A model generated the notes under the pieces. It saw nothing but the letters and a program-made list of their open reading frames with translations. It was not told where the DNA came from and made no database searches. Shown here in pieces: positions 49,393 to 57,367 of a stretch of DNA of 64,000 nucleotides (position 1 is the stretch's first letter; the number at the start of each line of letters is the position of its first letter). The position numbers and the translations under genes were made by a program. The DNA comes from Lachnospiraceae bacterium (GTDB lineage: Bacteria; Bacillota; Clostridia; Lachnospirales; Lachnospiraceae), in assembly GCA_017394885.1 (NCBI GenBank), contig JAFPWO010000010.1, positions 88,010 through 152,009 of the forward strand. The letters are read 5' to 3'.

Positions 49393-50133
49393 ATGGCAAG
49401 AAAGAAGAAAGAAGAGACTGGAATAAACACACCCCTGGCAAATAGGCTTCAGCTTATTATGGACGGAAGAGAAGGCGATCCATTATTCGAAAAAAAACCT
49501 CGCGGTGATGGTAAAAAACTTGCCGAATATTTAGGAATGAGTAAACAGACAATCAGCATGTATAAAAATGGGAGTATCCTCCCTGAAGTACCTACGCTCG
49601 AAAAAATCGCTGACTATTACCATACTTCAACAGATTGGCTGTTAGGGCGATTTCCTGAAGATTGCAAAAGTCTTAATGCTGAGACTCAGAGAATGGCAGA
49701 GCACACTGGGCTAAGTCAAGCAAGCATCGAAGCCCTCATTATGATATGCAAAGGAACAGAACACTTTGACCCTGACGTTAAGGGAAAAGAATTCATAGAC
49801 ATGGCTCTTCGTCAGGTTAAGATTGAAATTGACAAACAAGAGAAAAAGGCAAAAGCGCTACACGATCAGTTCATAGAAACTGGTATAGAACCCGATCCCA
49901 CCAAACTCGAGTTGAAAACCGTTTTCGACGATTTTTATCGAAAAGTAATACCTCTTGATCCTGACGATAAAGAAAAATATCAAATTCACGACTCCGACAT
50001 GAAGGGTATTAAACCGGAGATATCTCTAAAAGATATCCGTGATTACATCGCAAGCAAGAATATACGCAAGTTTTACAGATTACTATCAAAGACCGTACAA
50101 CAAAGGAATGCGCACCGCAACGAGGAGGAATGA
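49393..50133 (+). CDS. XRE-family repressor of the element
   Basis: A 246-residue protein. The N-terminal XRE helix-turn-helix (about residues 35-85: GDGKKLAEYLGMSKQTISMYKNGSILPEVPTLEKIADYYHTSTDWLLG) is followed by a helical C-terminal region that is probably for dimerisation. It lacks a recognisable LexA-type Ser-Lys autoprotease or an ImmR/ImmA metalloprotease site, so it is more like a satellite Stl repressor than a RecA-sensitive cI. It is co-directional with the integrase, whose ATG lies 4 bp after its stop codon. Confidence 0.85.
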   Translation: MARKKKEETGINTPLANRLQLIMDGREGDPLFEKKPRGDGKKLAEYLGMSKQTISMYKNGSILPEVPTLEKIADYYHTSTDWLLGRFPEDCKSLNAETQRMAEHTGLSQASIEALIMICKGTEHFDPDVKGKEFIDMALRQVKIEIDKQEKKAKALHDQFIETGIEPDPTKLELKTVFDDFYRKVIPLDPDDKEKYQIHDSDMKGIKPEISLKDIRDYIASKNIRKFYRLLSKTVQQRNAHRNEEE

Positions 50134-50136
50134 GTC

Positions 50137-51366
50137 ATGGCATCCACCACATTGAAGACAACAAAGGACGGGAAACAGTATTATAAGATTCGTGTCCGCA
50201 TGGGAGAGAACAATCCGACTCTGAGCCATAACTGGTATGTTCCGGAAGGATGGAGCAAAAAGGCCATTGATAGAGAGCTCGCAAAAGTCTCTGCTGAATT
50301 TGAGCGCCAGTGTAAGGCCGGCGAAGTGAAGAGCCGCAAGCAACGCCAGGAGGAAGAGGCCCAGAGAGCTCTGGAAGAGGCAAAGATCCTGACACTGGAG
50401 GATTATGCCAACAAAGTGTTCATGCCGGCCCTCACCGTCACCTGTTCGGAAACTTGCCGATGCAATTACCAGGGGAACCTGGACAACCATATCATTCCGG
50501 TCCTGGGATCATTCAAGATCACTGAGATCACCCCGGCCCAGATCACCGCTCTCCTCCTTCAGAAACAGAGCGAAGGCCTTAAAGTGGGCTCTTGTCTGAA
50601 GCTGTACACCATATTAAACTCCATGTTCAAAAAAGCGTACCTGGAGGACGCCATCACAAAGAATCCGATGGATAAAGTACAGCGACCGAAGGCCACAAAG
50701 TCAGAGGGAAAGACCGACGAGATCAAATCTTTTACCGCAGATGAATTACGCTACATTTTACAGTGTGTCCGCAATGAGCCGTTACAATGGCAAACATTAA
50801 TCAATCTGCTCATTGATACCGGCTGCCGGCGCGGAGAGATCACCGGCCTGATGTGGGATTGTGTAGACTTCAAAGAGGGGTCCATTACAATCAAACGGAA
50901 TCTGTGTTACACACCGGACAAGGGAATTTACATTGACACTCCGAAGAACGGGAAGAGCCGTAAGATCTTCATCTCTCCGGATGTTATGGCACTGCTTAAA
51001 CAGGTGAAAGCATCCCAGAGCCGTATCATCACACTCGGGCATAATGGTCCCGGATTCGTCTTCACCCAGGAAGGAACAGATCTCCCGATGCATCCGGACT
51101 CACCGACACGCTATTTTCAAACATTAGGGAAACGGTACGGGATTAAAGACTTCCATCCTCACAAGCTCCGTCATTCCTTCGCGTCTGTTGCGATCACAAA
51201 CGGAGCAGATGTGGCCTCCGTCTCTGAAAAGCTCGGACACTCCGATAAGGCGATCACCCTCCGGATGTATACCCATGCTGATGAAGAGAGCCAGAAACGT
51301 GCCAGTGAGATCTTCCGGAGAGCTTTAGATGAAGCAAAGGTCACAGCAAAGGTCACAGGGCTATAA
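50137..51366 (+). CDS. int: Tyrosine recombinase/integrase of the element
   Basis: A 409-residue phage-type integrase. N-terminal arm-binding/AP2-like domain (about 1-50), SAM-like core-binding domain (about 88-175, ILTLEDYANKVFMPALT), and catalytic domain with Arg231 (TGCRRGEITGLMW), His342-x-x-Arg345 (HKLRHSFAS), His368 (LGHSDKAITLRMY) and nucleophile Tyr378, all present. It should recombine the tRNA-Thr attachment sites. GAGGAGGAATGAGTC precedes the ATG. Its 3' end contains the GTCACAG tandem motif also found at the left end. Confidence 0.95.
   Translation: MASTTLKTTKDGKQYYKIRVRMGENNPTLSHNWYVPEGWSKKAIDRELAKVSAEFERQCKAGEVKSRKQRQEEEAQRALEEAKILTLEDYANKVFMPALTVTCSETCRCNYQGNLDNHIIPVLGSFKITEITPAQITALLLQKQSEGLKVGSCLKLYTILNSMFKKAYLEDAITKNPMDKVQRPKATKSEGKTDEIKSFTADELRYILQCVRNEPLQWQTLINLLIDTGCRRGEITGLMWDCVDFKEGSITIKRNLCYTPDKGIYIDTPKNGKSRKIFISPDVMALLKQVKASQSRIITLGHNGPGFVFTQEGTDLPMHPDSPTRYFQTLGKRYGIKDFHPHKLRHSFASVAITNGADVASVSEKLGHSDKAITLRMYTHADEESQKRASEIFRRALDEAKVTAKVTGL
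51340..51358 (+). repeat. Right copy of the GTCACAG tandem motif
   Basis: GTCACAGCAAAGGTCACAG at the end of the integrase gene, one base different from 40969-40987. It lies about 145 bp from attR. Confidence 0.5.
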
Positions 51367-51501
51367 AAAAACGCCCCAAAAACAGGAGCGACAAGATACA
51401 AAAAGATAGAGCAAAGAAACAGCAAAATACATTGATATACCGTCATATTTGAACGATTCAATACATAACGTTCCAACATGATAAAACACGGTTTTGACGC
51501 G

Positions 51502-51551
51502 TTGGTAAGGATGAGGTCACCGGTTCAAATCCGGTCAGCAGCTCGAGTGCA
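51502..51551 (+). repeat. Right attachment site (attR), tRNA-Thr fragment
   Basis: A 50-bp perfect copy of 40839-40888: anticodon loop to 3' end of tRNA-Thr plus 8 bp. It lacks the 5' half and is not a functional tRNA. Confidence 0.95.
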
Positions 51552-51594
51552 GAAAAGCCTTGGAATCCCTACAGGTTCAGGGCTTTTCTTTTTT
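51551..51594 (+). terminator. Original host terminator of tRNA-Thr
   Basis: AGAAAAGCC (51551-51559) pairs with GGCTTTTCT (51581-51589), extended by wobble pairs, and is followed by six T. It lies just outside attR and was presumably the terminator before insertion. Confidence 0.8.
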
Positions 51595-51717
51595 GTCTTT
51601 TCGGCCTCTGAAAACGGCTATTTTTCACGTTAGCCGAACATTTTTAGCCGAACGCATAGGTTAAAACGCTTATTTTATCAAATTAAAAACCACGGTATGC
51701 TGCATATGATGTGGAGA

Positions 51718-51746
51718 TTGACTTTGCACGAAAGAACGGATATAAT
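51718..51746 (+). promoter_or_regulatory. Promoter of the small gene 51799-52071
   Basis: TTGACT (51718-51723), 17 bp, TATAAT (51741-51746). Confidence 0.8.
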
Positions 51747-51798
51747 AAAATAGCAAGGCGCTTAGAAAGACTGCGATTTGAAAGGAGGCAAGAGATCC

Positions 51799-52071
51799 TT
51801 GGCGTACAGAGAAGTAATAAACAAGCTCACTGATGCCGGCGCTGTGTTCAGATGTCAGGGCATTCTCGAATGCCTCGAGAAGAGTATGAATGCGCCGGAT
51901 GTAGCAGAAGCAATGAAACTGCTGAAAAATGATGGCGTTGTAATAATGGGGAGGAAAATATCCTCATACGCGCAAGCGGCGTTAGATATACTTGGGATTG
52001 AAAGATACAATGGGAATGATCCGGAAGTCATTGAATTGATTCCTGATCTAAAAGAGTATTTGGCAAGTTGA
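51799..52071 (+). CDS. Small protein of unknown function
   Basis: About 90 residues, MAYREVINKLTDAGAVFRCQGILECLEKSMNAPDVAEAMKLLKNDGVVIMGRKISSYAQAALDILGIERYNGNDPEVIELIPDLKEYLAS, mostly helical, with a HEAT-like alternation. I start at the TTG at 51799 since AAAGGAGG is 10 nt upstream; an in-frame TTG at 51778 overlaps that site. It has its own consensus promoter and terminator, so it is likely a real independent gene. I cannot assign a function. Confidence 0.65.
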   Translation: MAYREVINKLTDAGAVFRCQGILECLEKSMNAPDVAEAMKLLKNDGVVIMGRKISSYAQAALDILGIERYNGNDPEVIELIPDLKEYLAS

Positions 52072-52092
52072 TTTGCAATGCCACCTATAGAT

Positions 52093-52122
52093 AACCACGG
52101 CACTTCGGCATCGTGGTTTTTT
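52093..52122 (+). terminator. Terminator after the small gene
   Basis: AACCACG (52093-52099) pairs with CGTGGTT (52112-52118), followed by a run of six T. Confidence 0.8.
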
Positions 52123-52143
52123 GATGCTCGAAAGGAGGGCGAC

Positions 52144-52227
52144 ATGCACTATATGATCCATGCCAGCCCGCAGCGGATGTGGTATGTGGATGATTACTTG
52201 ATACCATTGCTTTATTTATCAAAATAA
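52144..52227 (+). CDS. 27-residue ORF with strong ribosome binding site, possible gene remnant
   Basis: MHYMIHASPQRMWYVDDYLIPLLYLSK, preceded by GAAAGGAGGGCGAC. The first about 20 residues recall the start of phage- or Clostridia-encoded glycosyltransferase-like proteins (pattern M-x-x-I-H-A-x-P-x-R-M-W-Y-V), so it may be the stump of a deleted gene. It is too short to be sure. The rest of the 448-bp gap 52072-52519 holds two hairpins and no supported gene. Confidence 0.3.
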   Translation: MHYMIHASPQRMWYVDDYLIPLLYLSK

Positions 52228-52229
52228 AA

Positions 52230-52250
52230 CCGCCCCTCCGGGCGGCTTTC
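52230..52250. terminator. Hairpin terminator
   Basis: CCGCCC (52230-52235), loop CTCC, GGGCGG (52240-52245), then CTTTC on the plus strand and TTTTATTTTG on the minus strand, so it is stronger in the minus direction. Confidence 0.6.
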
Positions 52251-52519
52251 TGGTCAAGTCTTTTGTTTTTACCGTTTCGCTGTCAGATAGTCGAAAGCAC
52301 CGACAAAGCCCCAGAAGAGACAGTTAAGCGCCATATAGGCATCCTTAATCTGTGCTCTTAACATTAATTAACGAAAAACTATTTTTGTTATTTTATCACA
52401 GATTATATACCGGTTCAATATTGCATAATTTAAAGAAAGCATAGAACATAACACTGAGAAACGAGTTTTAGAAGAGATAGCAGAAGGGTATCTGCTACTT
52501 CAGATACCCTCTCTAATGA

Positions 52520-53551
52520 TTATAATGACACCTTTGCCGATAAAGAATATGGGATATACGCATGATCTGCGGTTTGAATATAGGCTACCTCATTGTGCAT
52601 ATAATCGGCTAAATCCGTGCCGGTATAGGATCCGAATTTTCGGAAGACTCTATATAATACATCAAGTTCTTCACTTGTGAACACAGCATCATCATACTGT
52701 TCCTTCGGTAAAATCCGGTAGGATGTGTTTTCATAGTCATTATATATTTCCTCATGAGGAACTAAATTCATCAATTCATAATGACCTACGGGAAGCGCCC
52801 CCATTGGCATGTGTTGATAAACAAGACCACTCATAGACCTTCCATGTTCTTTAAAGAAAAGTGCATCCGTGTACCAGAGAAGCTTCATCAGCTTCACCTT
52901 AAAAAGCCCAATACAATGTGAAGCAAAGAAAGCTACCATGTTACATATTTTGTCTATGTCTAACTCAATTCCACCGGTAAGCAAGGGCGAGTTTTGAAAT
53001 TCGGAATACTTGGAAAGCAGAAGCCTTCTGGTAAGATAATCAGAACTTGTTCGTTCAATATCTTTTTCAATGAGCGTCGCAAGTTCAAAATATCGAGACT
53101 CATCAAAAGAACTCTTGTTTCTAGTGAGAAACTGTTTTGCCTCTAACGCATCCTCTGACACAACATGTAAAATATCATCATATGTTTCATCTTGGATCTG
53201 CTTTGTTTCGTAACGAGAAACTGTAGCTTCACCCCATCCAAGGAGCTTAGCCAATTCTCGTTGGGTCAGGCCATACCTGTTTCGCAGATTGATAATATCC
53301 TGAGAAGTAAACATTTGATGAGCGGAACGATAAGCATCTCTAGCTGCTAAGAGGTTTGCGTCCATTACCTTTGAAGGAACAAACTCATTCTCACCGTCTT
53401 CGGTATTCTCACATACATAGTATTCTTCCTGGTATTTGATTATTTCTCCTTTAATTGTTGCCGTCGCGATTCTTGTTCTCCTGTCAACAAGATGAAGTTC
53501 ACCGCACAAAGGGCATTCGATCTTTATTGGGTTTATTAATGCACTGTTCAC
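52520..53551 (-). CDS. MqsA-like antitoxin fused to a Panacea (DUF4065/SocA-like) domain
   Basis: About 343 residues. N-terminal zinc-ribbon-like part (IECPLCGELHLVDRRTRIATATIKGEIIKYQEEYYVCEN), linker, helix-turn-helix (about 85-140: FTSQDIINLRNRYGLTQRELAKLLGWGEATVSRYETKQIQD), then a Panacea/DUF4065 domain (about 225-340: FKVKLMKLLWYTDALFFKEHGRSMSGLVYQHMPMGALPVGHYELM). Panacea domains neutralise many unrelated toxins. I chose the GTG at 53551 because GGGGGAGG is 8 nt upstream; an ATG at 53581 has no site. It lies 16 bp after the toxin-like gene. Confidence 0.85.
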   Translation of the reverse strand: MNSALINPIKIECPLCGELHLVDRRTRIATATIKGEIIKYQEEYYVCENTEDGENEFVPSKVMDANLLAARDAYRSAHQMFTSQDIINLRNRYGLTQRELAKLLGWGEATVSRYETKQIQDETYDDILHVVSEDALEAKQFLTRNKSSFDESRYFELATLIEKDIERTSSDYLTRRLLLSKYSEFQNSPLLTGGIELDIDKICNMVAFFASHCIGLFKVKLMKLLWYTDALFFKEHGRSMSGLVYQHMPMGALPVGHYELMNLVPHEEIYNDYENTSYRILPKEQYDDAVFTSEELDVLYRVFRKFGSYTGTDLADYMHNEVAYIQTADHAYIPYSLSAKVSL

Positions 53552-53567
53552 TTCATCTACCTCCCCC

Positions 53568-54020
53568 TTATTCTTTTTCATTTTTTCTATATTGTTTCCT
53601 TTTATATGGATATACAGTAATTGGATGCCTTGCAAAGTGGAACGAAATACAGAACACGAACTCATCCTGTGTTCTTTTGCGCTGCTTCATACGCACTTTA
53701 ATGTAAATATCCCGACCTCCTATTTTCTTTCCGAAAACATAGAAAATCTCAAATCCTTCAGCAACATTATCAACAATGCTTTCGCTGTAATTATCTAGCC
53801 TCAGAGTCTTTAATTCCTCAACAACATCAGAAGTGTCATATCCCAGCTCTAACATCGTGTTTGCATTTGTATACTCGTCATCGGGCTTATCGGCGTCTCG
53901 GATATGCTGAAACATGAAGTCCCGGTCAATATTAAAACTATCACTGGAAAGGACAGAGTTCATCTGTGCAAGAAAGTCTTTGACAGCAGATCGCTCTGAT
54001 GACATATGTATTTTTTCCAT
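53568..54020 (-). CDS. MqsR-like toxin (RelE-fold), partner of the MqsA-Panacea protein
   Basis: A 150-residue protein MEKIHMSSERSAVKDFLAQM ... NANTMLELGYDTSDVVEELKTLRLDNYSESIVDNVAEGFEIFYVFGKKIGGRDIYIKVRMKQRKRTQDEFVFCISFHFARH. The order helix, ELG-x-D-x-x-D-V, then strands with YIKVRM is the MqsR pattern (mRNA interferase that cuts at GCU/GCA). It is longer at the N-terminus than MqsR of E. coli. GGAGGTCTT precedes the ATG. Gene order toxin then antitoxin, as in mqsRA. Confidence 0.7.
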   Translation of the reverse strand: MEKIHMSSERSAVKDFLAQMNSVLSSDSFNIDRDFMFQHIRDADKPDDEYTNANTMLELGYDTSDVVEELKTLRLDNYSESIVDNVAEGFEIFYVFGKKIGGRDIYIKVRMKQRKRTQDEFVFCISFHFARHPITVYPYKRKQYRKNEKE

Positions 54021-54135
54021 AAGACCTCCGTAAGTGTAACACACATAGTATTATAGCATCAATTGATAGTTTGTCAATGCTGATTGATGTTTTTTTCAAA
54101 ATTACAGGTTATATGCTCTTCCTGGAGTCATCAAA

Positions 54136-54180
54136 GAAAAACGGCTATACTGAGTGGTAGTACTCAATATAGCCGTTTTT
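54136..54180. terminator. Bidirectional terminator
   Basis: A long stem, AAAAACGGCTATA-TGAGT paired with ACTCA-TATAGCCGTTTTT (54136-54155 with 54162-54180). It separates the toxin-antitoxin pair from the STAS-kinase gene. The remaining gap to 54325 shows no gene. Confidence 0.85.
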
Positions 54181-54325
54181 TCTTATGCTACACCGTTTTA
54201 ACGCGTCATTCAAACATATTTTTCTTGAATATCCAGAAGTAAGTCCCCCTTCCGGACGACTTCTTCATCGGCAGAGCCCGATTCTCCGGTCATTTTCCGC
54301 GGGGATGCAGCGCTTCGCCGTCATC

Positions 54326-55501
54326 TTAAAACACCAGCGTATCCGTTTTCGGCAGGAGCTCGGCCAGACGCTGGCGGCAGATCCCGATGGTCCGCTGTCC
54401 GTCCTCGGTCTTGTCGCCGCCCCGGCGGAGCGTGCGGCGCAGGATGCGCGTGTAGCCCAGGATCATCGCCTTCTCTTCCGCGGCCCGGATCCTCTCTTCG
54501 TCCGCGCCGTCCAGATAGGCCCGCAGCGATTTATCCCAGAATTCATTGGCCTGCGCGGACCTGATGCCCAGGAAACCCTCTACGTTGGCAGGGTTCCCGT
54601 CCGAAAAGCCGCGGTAGGCGTTGAACATGCTCGCGAGCTCGAAGATCGGATGCCCGTGGCAGAGGGTATCCATATCGATCAGCAGGCTCTCTTCGTTCTG
54701 CAGCATGATGTTCTTGATATGATAATCGCCGTGCAGCATATGATTGTCTTCCGGGACCGCCCGGATCAGCGCCAGGAGCTTTTCGCTCTGATCGGCCGGC
54801 AGATGGTCTTTCAGATATTCCGCCCATCTGAGCGCCACCGCCTTCATATCCGGCAGGGTATCCGGCTTCACCTCGGTGCTGTGGATCAGCTTCAGAAGTT
54901 CGATGCTCAGCTCCACGAGCTCATCCACGCTCTTTTTCCCCTGGATGAGGAGCTTGGCGAAGCTGTTCGCATTGAGCAGCTCAAAAACGGAGCCGTAGCC
55001 GCCGCCCTCGATCCGCACCACGTCGTAGGGGATCGCCGTGGGAATGCCCAGCACGAAGGCCGTGCGCGCCAGCTCACGCTCCCGGTGGATCTCCGGCAGC
55101 GAATCCGGGTTCAGATAGACTTTCACGATGGTCTCCGGATCGATCCGGTAGACGCAGCCGTTCGCCCCGCGCCCGATCACCTCGCAGCCGTCCACGGAAA
55201 TGACGCGGTAGGCCTTCCGGACGTCCATCATCTCGGTAAAGCCCGTCATTTCGAAGATCTCATAGACCTCCGGGGAAACATTCACGAGGCTCAGGTCCGG
55301 GCAGACTTTTTTCAGCCGCAGCAGGACGCGCAGGCCCGCGCTGGAGATGTAGCTGAGCGCTTCGCAGTCTACTATGATACTCTTCGGCGAAGTTTCTTTC
55401 CGGATCGCGTCGATCTCTTTTTCGATGAGGGGAGAATTGACCGAGTCGATACGTCCCTCCAGATGCAGTGTCAGCGTACCGTTTTCGTTTTGATACTTCA
55501 C
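54326..55501 (-). CDS. Fusion of a STAS domain and an APH-like kinase (TIGR02172-type)
   Basis: A 391-residue protein. Residues 1-97 are a STAS anti-anti-sigma domain (LEGRIDSVNSPLIEKEID, SYISSAGLRVLLRLKK, with Ser54 of SSAG as the usual phosphorylation site). Residues 100-391 are an aminoglycoside phosphotransferase-like kinase: a Gly-rich loop VIGRGANGCVYRI, the lysine in IVKVY, catalytic HGDYHIKN (257-264), LIDMDTL (275-280). I recall such kinases as family TIGR02172. It overlaps the RsbW-like gene by 4 bp (ATGA). It may be a receptor-kinase for a partner-switching module; the substrate is unknown. Confidence 0.85.
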   Translation of the reverse strand: MKYQNENGTLTLHLEGRIDSVNSPLIEKEIDAIRKETSPKSIIVDCEALSYISSAGLRVLLRLKKVCPDLSLVNVSPEVYEIFEMTGFTEMMDVRKAYRVISVDGCEVIGRGANGCVYRIDPETIVKVYLNPDSLPEIHRERELARTAFVLGIPTAIPYDVVRIEGGGYGSVFELLNANSFAKLLIQGKKSVDELVELSIELLKLIHSTEVKPDTLPDMKAVALRWAEYLKDHLPADQSEKLLALIRAVPEDNHMLHGDYHIKNIMLQNEESLLIDMDTLCHGHPIFELASMFNAYRGFSDGNPANVEGFLGIRSAQANEFWDKSLRAYLDGADEERIRAAEEKAMILGYTRILRRTLRRGGDKTEDGQRTIGICRQRLAELLPKTDTLVF

Positions 55502-55926
55502 TGGTTCTTCCTCCCGTTCGTCAGTTCTTTTCGGATCGTCAGGATATTCTGCCCGTCTTCATAGCGGTAGCGGACCTCATCCATTGTTTTGCGGACCAGG
55601 AAAACACCGAGGCCGCCGATCTTCCGCTCTTCCGCGGAAGAAGTCACGTCCGGCTCTTCCGTTTCCAGCGGGTTGTAGGGCTGCCCCCGGTCGATAAAGG
55701 TCATCTCCAGCGCGTCGGGATCCGTAAGGAGCTCCGCTTTCACGGTGGCTTTCCCCGTGGCCGGCGCATACGCATAGCAGGCGATATTGGTGAAGACCTC
55801 GTCGACGGCGAGCTCGATCTGCATCTGCGTCTTCATGGAGCAGTTCTTCCCCTCCAGCAGCTCGTTCGCAAGATCGATCACGATCGGCAGGTTTTCTGTT
55901 TTGGCTTCTAAAGTAATCTCTTTCAT
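55498..55926 (-). CDS. RsbW-like anti-sigma ATPase
   Basis: About 142 residues: MKEITLEAKTENLPIVIDLANELLEGKNCSMKTQMQIELAVDEVFTNIACYAYAPATGKATV (N box DEVFTN), FIDRGQPYNPLET (G1) and KIGGLGVFLVRKTMDEVRYRYEDGQNILTI (G2), the HATPase_c_2 fold of serine-protein kinases RsbW/SpoIIAB. It would bind a sigma factor or the STAS proteins encoded on both sides. An in-frame ATG at 56070 with GAAAGGACGGCCT would add 48 residues; the start is therefore uncertain. Confidence 0.88.
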   Translation of the reverse strand: MKEITLEAKTENLPIVIDLANELLEGKNCSMKTQMQIELAVDEVFTNIACYAYAPATGKATVKAELLTDPDALEMTFIDRGQPYNPLETEEPDVTSSAEERKIGGLGVFLVRKTMDEVRYRYEDGQNILTIRKELTNGRKNQ

Positions 55927-56113
55927 TTCTGCCTTTCCTTCAGCCGGATCCGGCGCGCCTTCGGCGCCTGTGGCCGGCCTGATACGGGCCCTGTCCATGC
56001 GCCGCACAAGAAAATAAGGGACAGGCGATTTTCCCTTTATCAGGATCTTGCGGGCAGGGTTATCAGACATAGGCCGTCCTTTCGCGGCGATGCGGGGCAT
56101 CGCCCATACGGTT

Positions 56114-56410
56114 TTATTCGATCGTCAGAATGTCCGTAAAACCGGTCACTTCGAAGATCTCCATAATGGTTTCGTTTACATTTTTCACGGTCATGCGGCC
56201 CTGACGGTTCATCCTCTTCTGCGTGATCAGCAGGACCCGCAGGCCGGCGGACGACATATAGACCAGCTCGCTTAAGTCGAGCACCAGGTCTTCGATCCCG
56301 TCCAGCGATTCCTGCAGCGTCGCTTCGAGCTCCGGGGAGGTGGCCGTATCCAGCCGCCCTTCCAGGGTCACGGTCAGCCGGGCACCGTCCTGCTCTGTAT
56401 GAATAACCAT
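56114..56410 (-). CDS. STAS-domain anti-anti-sigma factor (RsbV-like)
   Basis: A 98-residue protein of pure STAS fold: TLEGRLDTATSPELEATLQESLDG, LVLDLSELVYMSSAGLRVLLITQKRM (SSAG serine), VKNVNETIMEIFEVTGFTDILTIE. It should compete with a sigma factor for the RsbW-like ATPase encoded downstream. The sequence is closely similar in pattern to the STAS half of the fusion at 54326-55501. GGAGGAAACAA precedes the ATG. Confidence 0.9.
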   Translation of the reverse strand: MVIHTEQDGARLTVTLEGRLDTATSPELEATLQESLDGIEDLVLDLSELVYMSSAGLRVLLITQKRMNRQGRMTVKNVNETIMEIFEVTGFTDILTIE

Positions 56411-56535
56411 TTGTTTCCTCCTTCATTGAGAAATCACAGACTCATGCAATATTACTATACACTTTTTTTGAAGATTTGCAAAGGTTTTGTATCTCCTGCC
56501 CTCTCCCGGACGCGGGAAGATTTTCTTCCTTTCGT

Positions 56536-56564
56536 TTGACTTTTTCTCCCGCTGCCGTTATAAT
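56536..56564 (+). promoter_or_regulatory. Promoter of the FMN riboswitch-ribU transcript
   Basis: TTGACT (56536-56541), 17 bp, TATAAT (56559-56564). Confidence 0.88.
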
Positions 56565-56577
56565 GAGGGCAAATATC

Positions 56578-56690
56578 ATCTTCAGGGCGGGGTGAAAGTC
56601 CCCACCGGCGGTAGAGTCCGCGAACCGAAAGGCCGAACCGGTGCGATTCCGGTACCGACAGTCACAGTCTGGATGAGAGAAGGAGTTTTT
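56578..56690 (+). promoter_or_regulatory. FMN riboswitch (RFN element)
   Basis: Shows the RFN core in order: CTTCAGGGCGGGGTGAAAGT, CCCCACCGGCGGTA, AGTCCGCGAACC, GGCCGAACCGGTG, GATTCCGGTACCGACAGT, CAGTCTGGATGAGAGAAGGAG. The element runs into the ribosome binding site of ribU (AAGGAG), so FMN binding probably blocks translation initiation by hiding it. Confidence 0.97.
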
Positions 56691-56692
56691 TT

Positions 56693-57313
56693 ATGTCCAA
56701 AAATCGATCCCTGGTCCGTTCCATGGCATTTATCGCCATCGCCGGCGCGCTCGGCGCCGTCCTGATGGCACTGGATTTCGCCGTTCCCTTCGTTCCCAGC
56801 TTTTTGAAATTCGATATCTCCGACCTGCCCGGGCTCTTCGTGGGCTTCTTTCTGGGACCGGTGCAGGGAGCTGCCTGCTGCTTTGTGAAGGTCCTTGTCC
56901 GGCTGCTGATCAAGCCGACCAAGACCGGGTATATCGGCGAGCTGGTGAACCTTCTGGGCTCGCTGGCTTTCATATTGCCGGCTTCCCTCATCTACCGCCG
57001 GCTCCACACGAAAAAAGGCGCGCTCATCAGCCTGATCAGCGCGACCCTCTTCGTCAGCGTGGCCTATATTTTCCTGAATGCGTATATCTCTTTCCCGATG
57101 TACGGGAAGCTCTACCATCTGTCCACGGATGCGATCGTGGCCATGGGCAGCGCCGTGAACCCGCTGGTGAAGGACAATGTAACGCTGATGCTCTTCAGCA
57201 TCTTCCCCTTCAATCTGTTCAAGTACGGGGTGGCTTCGCTCCTCACCTGGCTGCTGTATAAGCGCTGCGGCCGGGTGCTGCGCAGCATCATGGCCGAGCC
57301 GGACAAATCGTAG
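56693..57313 (+). CDS. ribU: Riboflavin ECF transporter S component
   Basis: A 206-residue protein with six membrane helices: MSKNRSLVRSMAFIAIAGALGAVLMALDFAVPFVPSFLKFDISDLPGLFVGFFLGPVQGAACCFVKVLVR, the RibU S-component pattern. It binds riboflavin and works with the energising EcfAA'T module (encoded elsewhere). Its leader is an FMN riboswitch, so it is expected to be made only when FMN is low. Confidence 0.96.
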   Translation: MSKNRSLVRSMAFIAIAGALGAVLMALDFAVPFVPSFLKFDISDLPGLFVGFFLGPVQGAACCFVKVLVRLLIKPTKTGYIGELVNLLGSLAFILPASLIYRRLHTKKGALISLISATLFVSVAYIFLNAYISFPMYGKLYHLSTDAIVAMGSAVNPLVKDNVTLMLFSIFPFNLFKYGVASLLTWLLYKRCGRVLRSIMAEPDKS

Positions 57314-57336
57314 CGGAGGTCTTTCCGGCCGTTTTA

Positions 57337-57365
57337 AAAAGGGCGATGCCGTGCATCGCCCTTTT
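57337..57365. terminator. Bidirectional terminator after ribU
   Basis: AAAAGGGCGATGC (57337-57349) pairs with GCATCGCCCTTTT (57353-57365), 3-nt loop. Confidence 0.9.
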
Positions 57366-57367
57366 GC

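Noticed and set aside
51502..51551. A second tRNA-Thr gene
   Set aside because: Only the 3' half is present; it is the att duplication without acceptor 5' strand, D arm or promoter.
52269..52364. 31-codon minus-strand ORF (MLRAQIKDAYMALNCLFWGF...)
   Set aside because: It has a hydrophobic stretch but no ribosome binding site; too little to support a gene.
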